Source: a bacterium (GTDB taxonomy: Bacteria > Patescibacteriota > Minisyncoccia > UBA6257 > JAGOQP01). From it: DNA of 55,099 bases. A program made the translations under genes and the position numbers. The first letter of the stretch is position 1, and each line of letters starts with the position of its first letter. Below the pieces are notes generated by a model. It saw only the letters and a program-made list of their open reading frames with translations, was not told the origin of the DNA and did no database searches. The DNA is taken from assembly GCA_021780155.1 (NCBI GenBank), contig JAJXZH010000024.1, positions 1 through 55,099 on the forward strand, written 5' to 3'. Positions 17,840-27,100 of this stretch are shown piece by piece.

Positions 17840-19147
17840 CTAATCGCTTCCGAAGATGTCGGGGACTTTTTCTTCGTCTTCATCGGGGTCAAAAAATGCT
17901 TCTTCTATTTCAATTCCGTCTACTTCTCTGATTGATGACTTACTCATGTCTTTTTGAAAAACAATCATTCCCGTTTTTTTATTGATATCGGCGAATATGA
18001 CATCTCCCCGTCTGATGTCTCCGCTGTTGAGCGGGCCGGCCAGTTTTTCTCTGATATACTTTTTGATTCTTTTTCTGGCTTGTCTGCCGCCAAACTCGGG
18101 ATGGTCGGATGACTTTTTGAAAATGAATTCAAGTAATTCATTCGAAGCTCTCAAAAAAATTCTTTGATTTTTCCAAAGAAAATCAGTGATTTCCTTGAAT
18201 TCCAAATTCATAATCGCTTTTAGTTCATCGGCCGACGGCTGCTTAAAAACAATTGTGTTTTCTTCTATGCGGTTAAACAATTCGGGAGGAATGACTTTTC
18301 TCAATTTATCGACGGCGATGTGCCAATTGATGTTTTTGTCGGATTTGCTTGTCCCAAATCCGATTGATGTCTGCCCATTTTTTGCCATAGACGCCAATTT
18401 GTCTGAAGCCAAGTTGCTTGTCAAAAAAATAAAAGAGTTTTTGAAGGAAACAATTTCCGCATACTTGCCCTTAATGGCAATCTGTCCTTTACTTGAAATT
18501 TCCAAAAGGAGATTCCAAAGGGCATGACTGGATTTTTCGAATTCATCAATCAGAATCACCGAACGAATCGGTTCCCGATTAAATATAATATCTATTTGAA
18601 TTTTCAAACTGGAATCCAAATTTTTATAATGTTCAAAAAATTCGTCCCATTCGGGAAGTTTCTCGTCTTTGGATCGAAGAATGTTTGCTGTTTTGGACAG
18701 TTCATTCATCAATTCTCTGACTCTGGCATTTTTTTTGTAGGCAACCATCATACGATGCCGTTTGACGTAGGAATCTATATTGTCTTGAGTCAAAATAGGC
18801 GGGTCGTCATATCCCACATAAGAATGAGAAGAGCCGGTCAAACTGGTGATTAGATGGTCCTGCGAAAAATCAGGACCAAGAATCTTAGTCATTCCATCTT
18901 TTTTGCCCGAAAGGAATTCTGCCACCAATTCGGCGGTGTATGTCTTTCCCGTTCCCGTTCCTCCCAAAAACAATCCGACGAAAATGGGCGTTTGCGGGTC
19001 TTTAAGCGGAGATAGCGACAAATTAAAAGATGAAACAATTCTTTCTATGGCGAGTTGTTGTCCCATCAATCTTTCCGATAAAAATTTTTTTAATTCCGAA
19101 GCTTCCGGATGGAGTTTATCGGTTCTGATGTTTACCATCGTAGACAT
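17840..19147 (-). CDS. Stand-alone single-domain Clp/HSP100-type AAA+ ATPase
   Basis: FLGGTGTGKTYTAELVAEFL, SVILIDEFEKSSHALWNLLLEI, FNRIEENTIVFKQP, FGGRQARKRIKKYI (ClpB D2-like). Start at the internal ATG after a G-rich SD. Confidence 0.8.
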   Translation of the reverse strand: MSTMVNIRTDKLHPEASELKKFLSERLMGQQLAIERIVSSFNLSLSPLKDPQTPIFVGLFLGGTGTGKTYTAELVAEFLSGKKDGMTKILGPDFSQDHLITSLTGSSHSYVGYDDPPILTQDNIDSYVKRHRMMVAYKKNARVRELMNELSKTANILRSKDEKLPEWDEFFEHYKNLDSSLKIQIDIIFNREPIRSVILIDEFEKSSHALWNLLLEISSKGQIAIKGKYAEIVSFKNSFIFLTSNLASDKLASMAKNGQTSIGFGTSKSDKNINWHIAVDKLRKVIPPELFNRIEENTIVFKQPSADELKAIMNLEFKEITDFLWKNQRIFLRASNELLEFIFKKSSDHPEFGGRQARKRIKKYIREKLAGPLNSGDIRRGDVIFADINKKTGMIVFQKDMSKSSIREVDGIEIEEAFFDPDEDEEKVPDIFGSD

Positions 19148-19252
19148 TTCTCCCCCCCCTTTTTTTAAAAAAGCTTTTGACATTGTAAATCGTTTCGCTT
19201 TTTAATGTCAATTGTTTTAATTTTTGACGGCTGTTATATTTATCTTATATTT

Positions 19253-19804
19253 ATGAGAGAATTTTATTCCAAAGCCATTGTTTTGGGCAGAAAAGATTCC
19301 GGTGAAGTTGACGCGGTGATTGATTTATTTACCGAAGATTTTGGTAAAATATCCGCCTGGGCAAAAAGTGTTAAAAAAATAAAATCAAAACTTTCCGGCC
19401 ATTTACAGCCGATGTCTTTTGTTAAAGCTCGTTTCATTCAACGCTCGGGACCAAAAGACGGGTGGTCAATGATTGATTGCATAAGCGACGACGATTTTTC
19501 GGACTTTTATACGAAAGAACGTTATGACCTTTTACCTTTGATAAATTTTTTGAACAAATATCTTTTTGAATTTCAATCGGACAGAAAATTATGGGCCTTC
19601 TTGTCTCAAATTTTTTTAAAAAAATACGACACAAACCAGACATCAAAAGCGCTTTTAAAAATAATGGGTTTTGATCCCGATAAATCTTCTTGCGCTGCGT
19701 GCCACTCTAATTTGGTCGGGGCGTTTAAAGCCGATAGTCAGATATTTTTGTGCCAGAGGTGTGCTTTAAAATTTAACCCGAATGAGCTATTATTATTTAA
19801 ATAG
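19253..19804 (+). CDS. recO: DNA repair protein RecO
   Basis: [49 protein letters not shown]...CQRC zinc site. Confidence 0.85.
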   Translation: MREFYSKAIVLGRKDSGEVDAVIDLFTEDFGKISAWAKSVKKIKSKLSGHLQPMSFVKARFIQRSGPKDGWSMIDCISDDDFSDFYTKERYDLLPLINFLNKYLFEFQSDRKLWAFLSQIFLKKYDTNQTSKALLKIMGFDPDKSSCAACHSNLVGAFKADSQIFLCQRCALKFNPNELLLFK

Positions 19805-19836
19805 TCGCCAAAATTAAAATTGGCAAAATATTTTTT

Positions 19837-21732
19837 ATGTCGCTTGAAGATTTAGAAAAAGAGCTTTACTCCCAAAAAGAAACAAAAAGAGAACAATCAA
19901 AAATTGTTTCCGATGATTTTAATAAAAGCAGCGGCAATTCTTTGCCGTTAAGTTCCTGGAAAGATTCCGAGGACTCAAAAAAGGGAACGAATTTTACCGG
20001 TAAGACCATTTCAAAATACGGAAAAACTTTAATTATTTCTCTTATTTCCATAATTTTGATTTTGGTTGGCTTTTCCGGTTTTTATCTTTATCAATATTTT
20101 TCAACCAAAGATGTTTCGGTTGATTTTTCCGGCCCAACGCAAGCCGATGTCGGCAGTCCGTTTACTCTTTCGGTCACCTTCAATAATGTTTCAAAAAGAA
20201 CGCTTGGTTCTCCCAGCGTTTCTCTTTCTTTGCCTGACGGAGTTATTTATGTTCAGGATCCGTCAAAAAGAGTGGTCACTTATAATATCGACCCGGTAGC
20301 TCCGGGTGTTTCCATAAAAGAAGATTATCAGATAGCAATCGTGGGAAATTCTTTGCAGACATATCAATTTATCGGAACCGTTTCTTATGCGTATGATGCC
20401 AATACTTTTTCCAGCCGATTTGAAAAAACAAAGACCTTTGGAGTTTTGGCGCGAGACCCGATTATCGCTCTTGATCTAAGCACTCCCAACAAAGTTTTAA
20501 ACGGACAAGATTTTGAAATAGATTTGCAGTATCAAAATGTTTCCGATTCCCCAATAGACACCGCAAAGATTCAATTCAAAGTCCCTGACAATTTTCATTT
20601 AAACAATTCAAGTCCGACTTTAAACAGCGATTACTCATTGAATTTAACCAACATCCCGCCATCCACTCAAACGCCGGTTATTTTTTCCGGAACCATAACA
20701 GGCAAGGAATCTTCCTTCTTTAATATTGAAGCTCATGCTCAGGTTCAAATTGGCGGTCAGTATTATGACATCAATGTCAAAACCGCTTCCATTTCCATAG
20801 AGCCGTCGCCTCTTTCTTTGCAAGTTCAATTGAACGGCAATAGTCAAATCGTCAATCCCGGCGATCAACTTAATTATCAAATAAATTTTGCCAATAATTC
20901 CAATATAAATTTATCGGATGTGGTTTTGACCGCTACATTGCAAGGAGCAATGTTTGATTATTCTTCAATTTCAAGCGATGGTTATTTTAACGGTTCTGAT
21001 AATTCAATCACCTGGACGGCGGCAAATTTGCCGGCGTTAAAAGAGCTTGCTTCAAATGCGCAGGGAAGCGCTTCGTTTAAAATAAAATTACTTTCCGATT
21101 TTCCGATCAATCTTTTGAGTGATAAAAATTTCACTGTTAAAGTTGTTGGACAAATATCGTCGCCCACCGTTCCTTATAATGTTACCGCCTCAAAGACGGT
21201 TGGTTTTGATGAATTGGAAAATAAAATTTCTGGATATCTTTCGGTTTATCAGAGCGCTTTTCATAAAGAGCCATCTTCTGATATTATCAATTCCGGATCG
21301 ATTCCTCCCGTTGTCGGGCAAGCCACCGAATACACCGTTCATTGGAATTTTTCTGCCTTTGCCGATGACTTTACCGATGTTAAAATGACCGCTTTCTTGG
21401 GACCGGGAGTTTCTTGGACCGGTAAATTTACCGCCAATACACAATCGGTTCCGACTTATGATCCGCGAACTCAGGAAATAACTTGGGATATCGGCTCTAT
21501 TATCGCCAATCAGGGAGTTATTGGACAAGGACCGCAAGCGACTTTTCAAATTTCGCTCACTCCTTCCGTAAACCAAGTCGGCTCAAGGCCTCTTTTGGTA
21601 AGCCAAATTAATGTTTCCGGAAACGATGCTTTTACCAGTCAGCCGGCGCAACTCTCTTTGAAACAAATTGAAGCCAAAGACATTTCCGACCCATTATTGC
21701 CGATGGGATTTGACACCGTTGTGGCTCAATAG
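19837..21732 (+). CDS. Single-pass membrane protein with repeated Ig/DUF11-like extracellular domains
   Basis: TM segment [25 protein letters not shown] followed by beta-rich repeats. Confidence 0.6.
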   Translation: MSLEDLEKELYSQKETKREQSKIVSDDFNKSSGNSLPLSSWKDSEDSKKGTNFTGKTISKYGKTLIISLISIILILVGFSGFYLYQYFSTKDVSVDFSGPTQADVGSPFTLSVTFNNVSKRTLGSPSVSLSLPDGVIYVQDPSKRVVTYNIDPVAPGVSIKEDYQIAIVGNSLQTYQFIGTVSYAYDANTFSSRFEKTKTFGVLARDPIIALDLSTPNKVLNGQDFEIDLQYQNVSDSPIDTAKIQFKVPDNFHLNNSSPTLNSDYSLNLTNIPPSTQTPVIFSGTITGKESSFFNIEAHAQVQIGGQYYDINVKTASISIEPSPLSLQVQLNGNSQIVNPGDQLNYQINFANNSNINLSDVVLTATLQGAMFDYSSISSDGYFNGSDNSITWTAANLPALKELASNAQGSASFKIKLLSDFPINLLSDKNFTVKVVGQISSPTVPYNVTASKTVGFDELENKISGYLSVYQSAFHKEPSSDIINSGSIPPVVGQATEYTVHWNFSAFADDFTDVKMTAFLGPGVSWTGKFTANTQSVPTYDPRTQEITWDIGSIIANQGVIGQGPQATFQISLTPSVNQVGSRPLLVSQINVSGNDAFTSQPAQLSLKQIEAKDISDPLLPMGFDTVVAQ

Positions 21733-21769
21733 GTAATCTCTAAAAATACGTTTTGATTAAAAATATAAG

Positions 21770-23122
21770 ATGAAAAAAGAAAAAGAAAAAGAAGTCAGCT
21801 CCGATTTAATGGAAAAAATAATCAGCCTTTCCAAAAGAAGAGGATTTATTTTTGCCGGTTCTGAAATATACGGCGGACTTGCCAATGCTTGGGATTTTGG
21901 TCCGCTTGGAGTTGAGCTCAAAAACAATATCAAAAAATCCTGGTGGAATTATTTTGTCCACCAAAGAGATGATATGTATGGCATAGACGCCGCTATTTTG
22001 ATGAATCCAAAAACTTGGGAAGCCAGCGGACACTTGAGGGGATTTTCTGACGCTTTGATTGAATGCAAAAATTGCCACGAAAGATTTAGGGTTGATATGT
22101 TGCAAAAAGACAAAGATGAAAAATACATCTGTCCTTCTTGCGGAAAAAAAGAATTTACCGAAGCCAAGCAATTTAATTTAATGCTCAAAACATTTTTGGG
22201 TCCGTCCGAAGATGAATCTCACATTGTTTATTTTCGTCCCGAAACAGCGCAGGCAATGTTTGTTGATTTCAAACAAGTAGTTTCGTCGATGTCTCCAAAA
22301 ATTCCGTTTGGAATTGCTCAAATCGGGAAATCTTTTAGAAACGAAATTACTCCGGGAAATTTTATTTTTAGAACCAGAGAGTTTGAACAAATGGAAATAG
22401 AATATTTCATCCATCAGAATTCTTGGCAAGACCAGTTTGAATATTGGTTGTCGGAACTTAAAAAATGGATGAAATCCATCGGATTAGACGAATCAAAAAT
22501 TTTTTATTATGAGGTTCCCGAAAGCGATAGAGCTCACTATTCAAAAAGAACCGTTGATATAGAGTTTGAATTTCCTTTCGGCAAAAAAGAACTTTATGGA
22601 TTGGCTTATCGTGGAGATTTTGATTTATCCAGCCATCAAAAATCAAGCGGACAAAATATGGAATATTTTGACGAAAAAACCGGAGAAAAATTTATTCCTC
22701 ATGTTATTGAGCCATCGCTTGGAGTTGAACGCACGGCGTTGGCAATTTTAACTTCCGCTTATAAAGAAGAAAAAATAGAAAAAGACACCAGAGTTTATCT
22801 TGATTTGAATATCAATCTGGCGCCATATAAAGCCGCTGTTTTTCCGCTGATGGCAAACAAGCCCGAGTTGGTCAAAAAAGCCAAAGAAATATATTCAAAA
22901 ATAAAATCCGCCAAAGTAACGCCGGTGGCGTTTGATGATGGCGGGAATGTCGGCAAAAGATATCGCCGTCAGGATGAAATCGGAACTCCCTATTGTTTCA
23001 CAATTGATTTTCAAACGCTTGAGGACAACACTATTACGGTTAGGGACAGAAACACAATGAAGCAGGAGAGAATTTCTTCCGATTCGGCGCCTGATTTTAT
23101 CAAACAAAAAATGGAGTTTTAA
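21770..23122 (+). CDS. glyS: Glycyl-tRNA synthetase (dimeric type)
   Basis: KRRGFIFAGSEIYGGLANAWDFGPLGVELKNNIKKSWW; YFRPETAQAMFVDFK; EPSLGVERTALAIL. Confidence 0.96.
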   Translation: MKKEKEKEVSSDLMEKIISLSKRRGFIFAGSEIYGGLANAWDFGPLGVELKNNIKKSWWNYFVHQRDDMYGIDAAILMNPKTWEASGHLRGFSDALIECKNCHERFRVDMLQKDKDEKYICPSCGKKEFTEAKQFNLMLKTFLGPSEDESHIVYFRPETAQAMFVDFKQVVSSMSPKIPFGIAQIGKSFRNEITPGNFIFRTREFEQMEIEYFIHQNSWQDQFEYWLSELKKWMKSIGLDESKIFYYEVPESDRAHYSKRTVDIEFEFPFGKKELYGLAYRGDFDLSSHQKSSGQNMEYFDEKTGEKFIPHVIEPSLGVERTALAILTSAYKEEKIEKDTRVYLDLNINLAPYKAAVFPLMANKPELVKKAKEIYSKIKSAKVTPVAFDDGGNVGKRYRRQDEIGTPYCFTIDFQTLEDNTITVRDRNTMKQERISSDSAPDFIKQKMEF

Positions 23123-23201
23123 AAATATTTTTTACCGCTATCTTTGGCGGTTTTTTATTTGACGGATAAAAACAAAAAATCTACAATCTTTTTAGTTCTT
23201 A

Positions 23202-23807
23202 ATGGGGGCGGAGATGAGGCCTATCCGATTGAAATTCGCTCTGTTCGTTTCTTTGGTTGTTGTTTTTTCTGTGGCGATTTACGGAATTTGCGTTTGGCAA
23301 GAATTTGTTTTTCTAAAGCCAACGATCCAGCAAAAATATCGCGCTTTGTGGATTTCGGGTCATAGTATGGAGCCGAATTTTCATAATAACGATGTTATTA
23401 TTTTAAAAAACATCAATAAAAATTACAAAATCAAAAGATGGGATGTGGTTTCGGTTACTCATACAGGATTTTATTGGGACAAAAATCTGACTATGCCTGA
23501 GGATTTTTTAAAAAGGGTAGTCGGACTTCCCGGAGAAGAGTTGATGTTTAACGACGGGAAAATATTTGCCAGAATGTCGCCCGGATTTTTCAGAAAAGTA
23601 TCCGGAAATTTCAATCGTCTCGGTTGCACAAAATTTTTTAGGATTCGTTTGGATAAAAATCAGTATTTTGTTTTGGGAGACAACCGCCAATTTTCTTTGG
23701 ATTCTAGATACTTTGGTCCGATTTATGACTTCCAAATAAATGGAGTTGAAGTTTTCAGAACTTCAAACGAATCTTTGTCCAATATTATTTTTAACGCGAT
23801 TAATTAA
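23202..23807 (+). CDS. lepB: Signal peptidase I
   Basis: ISGHSMEPNFHNNDVIILKN; FLKRVVGLPGEE; VLGDNRQFSLDSRYFGPI. Confidence 0.93.
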   Translation: MGAEMRPIRLKFALFVSLVVVFSVAIYGICVWQEFVFLKPTIQQKYRALWISGHSMEPNFHNNDVIILKNINKNYKIKRWDVVSVTHTGFYWDKNLTMPEDFLKRVVGLPGEELMFNDGKIFARMSPGFFRKVSGNFNRLGCTKFFRIRLDKNQYFVLGDNRQFSLDSRYFGPIYDFQINGVEVFRTSNESLSNIIFNAIN

Positions 23808-23827
23808 TCGCGTTTTTTAATTAATAA

Positions 23828-23856
23828 TTGACAATCACTATCGTTTTTGTTATAAA
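23828..23856 (+). promoter_or_regulatory. Sigma70-type promoter
   Basis: TTGACA - 17 nt - TATAAA upstream of 23889. Confidence 0.7.
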
Positions 23857-23888
23857 CTTTTTAGCTCTAAAAAAGAAAGGACAAAAAG

Positions 23889-24086
23889 ATGCCAAACGGT
23901 TTTAACCAAAAAGAAGACGATTTGCCTTCGAGAATGGAAGTTTTGAGTGTTTTGTCGGAGGAATTAAGCAATTGTCATTTGACTGCCGATGAGATGAGGA
24001 CTCTATCGCAGAGTCGGATTTTCAGAGAATTGATGCAGATGGCGATCTTGCGTTTTTATCCCAAGAATGTCCAAAGGAAGGGCTGA
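23889..24086 (+). CDS. Small hypothetical protein
   Basis: Promoter, SD AAAGGA and downstream hairpin terminator frame the ORF. Confidence 0.55.
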   Translation: MPNGFNQKEDDLPSRMEVLSVLSEELSNCHLTADEMRTLSQSRIFRELMQMAILRFYPKNVQRKG

Positions 24087-24139
24087 TTTTTTTCTCGCCG
24101 CTCGCGTATGTAACATATACCGAGCGGCTTTTTTATTTT

Positions 24140-27100
24140 TTAAATTTCTGTTGTGGTGGTGATAGTTATTGTCTCTTGATTTTTGGAAGGGGAAGAAACG
24201 ATTTCGGAAGTCGTTGCGGTATTTGTTTCATTTTGAGTTTCCGATGTGGTTGTTGTAGTCAGAAGTTCAACTTCGTTGATTTTTATCTCTTCGGTTGTTG
24301 TTGTTTGGGTTGTTGTCGCTTCTTCTGCCGTTTTGGCAAAATCATTTTCTATAATTTCGGTCGTTGTTTGTGTTGTTGTCGCCAGATTTAGCAATTCCGT
24401 TTCAATTATTTCAAGATTTTCATCTAAAGAATTTTCCGATTCCGGACTGACGACGATTAAATTTGATTCGTTCGTGTTTAATTTTTCATCGTTTGCCAAA
24501 TTATTTATTGTCGAAGTCGAGTTCACGGGCAATAAATCTTGATTTTCGTTTTTTACAACAATATCCAGCTCTTTCAAAGATGAGCTCGCGTTGTCATTTT
24601 CGGTTGATGTGGCTTCGGTTGTGGTTGCGAGAGTGGAAGTTGTTTGGTCGAAAATTCCTTTTATTTTAATTGATTGATTTTTTGGCTGAGAAAGGAGATT
24701 TGCCATCTCGGTTATTGTCTGAGGATAACCAAACAATCTGAAAAATATATCTTTTGTTGAATGCTCGGCCCAATCTACGCCGGAACTTCCCGGTTTTCTA
24801 AAGACATAAACATTTGTTTCGGTGGGAGTGTTATTTGCCATGGATATGGAAAGTCCCTGGTCTCTATTTGATACATCTCCGTTTAATGTTTTCACTTCAA
24901 AAAAATAATTTCCTGGAGTCAAAAGCAATGACTGATCCATTTTGATATCAAAAATCTTTTGCTCAAAGTAATACAGCGCGGGAATTTGAGTGATGACTTT
25001 AGAATATATTTCGGTAAGTCCGTTATTGGGATCAGACGATGTCCCATCAATTAAACTGATTGAAATTCGCGCATCAAAACTAGAAGGCGGAATTGTTTGA
25101 TTCCAAAATTGTTTTATATTATGCGCTTCCAAAAGCAGTTCGGTTATTTTGCTCGGATTTTTTATATTGATTTTCTCTCCGATTTTGTAGATTTGATTTG
25201 AGTTTTCGGTGGTGGCAATGTCGTAGGTTCTGTCCCAAGGATATTTTTCCGTCGTGCCGGCAATAAATTGAGGCGGATTAAAATCCAGGATGAAACTTGA
25301 AACTTCAGACGGCAATCCAAAATTGTCTTTGGCTCTCAGATAAAATTTATATTTTCCCGCATCCCCCAGAGAAATTTCTGGACCGGTTTGGAATAAATTT
25401 CCGTTGCTTATGGCATATTGTTTATAAGTTTTATTCCACAAAAGCGAGGAATTATTTTCTGTTTCCGTTGATGTTGAGTCGGTTGATGTGGAAACGGCAT
25501 ATTCATAAGTGATGAGTTTGTCCACGCTGTCTTTATCGGTTGTGTCGTCCCAAGTTAAAAATACATGAGGGTTATAGATTTCTTCATCGTGAAGTTTAAC
25601 TGCGAAGTTTTGAATTTTTTCCGGCGGATAATGTTTCGGCGCCGGATATTTTAGATAGTGTTTTGTTTTATCAATCGCCGCCAATTTTAAAATTTCTTCC
25701 CACCCACTCCAAACGCTGGAATGGTCATAAGCATAAAAAGCGACGGTCACATAATCGTTTTCCGATAGCTCTTTTTGAGGAAGCGCTTTTAACAAAAACG
25801 ATTTATCTTCAAAATATTCTTTTGATGGCGTGCCGGACATTAAACAATAAAGCGGACAAGGATCCAATACATCTGCCGACATAAACATATTTAGCGGACC
25901 CGGATAAGCGGCGCAATGATTGTAATCGACAGTTAACAAACTGGCGGCAATTTCTTGAGATTGTGTTTTATATCCGCCTTCAATCATCGGCTCTTTTGCC
26001 GCTTCGTGATTTAGAAAAAATACCAAAATTGAGCCGTTTAGATTTCCCCGCGGAGCATATAAATTGGGGACAAACGGATATTGAGAATATCTTCCCTCTA
26101 AATAATATCCTTCGTTTCCGTTAGAATCTTTTTGTTTAAAAAAATCGAGCGAATCCAAAAAACTCGGAAAGTAAATTGAAGCGGTTGTTGTTGGTGATGA
26201 TAATCCTTCGGCGTCCATCGCTAAAATTGACCAAAAATAATCCCTTCCAATTTCGTCCACATTTTTTGATATTGATGATGAAGCGGTTTGCCCGATTTCA
26301 TTTTCTTTGTCGTCAACAATTTTATAAGTCAATTTATTATTTTCCGAAATTGTAGAGCTCGAAGTTGAAGTTGAAATAATCTCCGAGCTTGATGTTGTTT
26401 GCCAGGATGCCGATAAAATTAAACTTGTCGTTGAATAAGAAAGTGAAAAATTTTCGACAGCCAAAGGAGCATTTCTTGGTTCGGCTAAATTCAAAAGTCC
26501 TTGAGGACGAGGATTTTGGCGAATTTCAAAATCTCCTTCAGGCATTCCGGTTTTGCATCCATTGCCCAAAAATTCGCCTTCGTTTTTTGGACTTACGCAA
26601 AAATTTCCGCTTAAAGCCAACCGTTCTGCACTTTGATTTGAATCGGGCGCTGTCACGGAAAATACATTCGGCAAATTAACATCTCCGTAGGCGATGTAGT
26701 CAATAATAGAGAGGTCGTTTTCGGAAGGTATTGGTTCGATTGAATTTGACAAAAAGACAATCGCCGAACTTTTTGAAAGAGAATAAGAATAAATCAAGTC
26801 GGGATTTTTTTGGGAATAAATGCCGTCTTTATTCGCCAATAAAAAAAATTTTAACGGCGGAACGACGATGTCTTCGTTTATTTTTGCCAAAAAGTGGATA
26901 TTGTGAGTGGAGGTTGCTTGTCCGCTCAGATATTGCAGGGAGTATCCCTTGAGAGAAATGGGATTTTGAGTCGGATTATAAAGCTCAATAAATTCATCGT
27001 CCGGATTTTGTCCGTCGGTTTGAATTTCACTAATAACCAAATGAGTTGGCGTTCCGGAATATTTTTGAGTTTGGGAAAAAATATTTTCTTTTCCCGGAGT

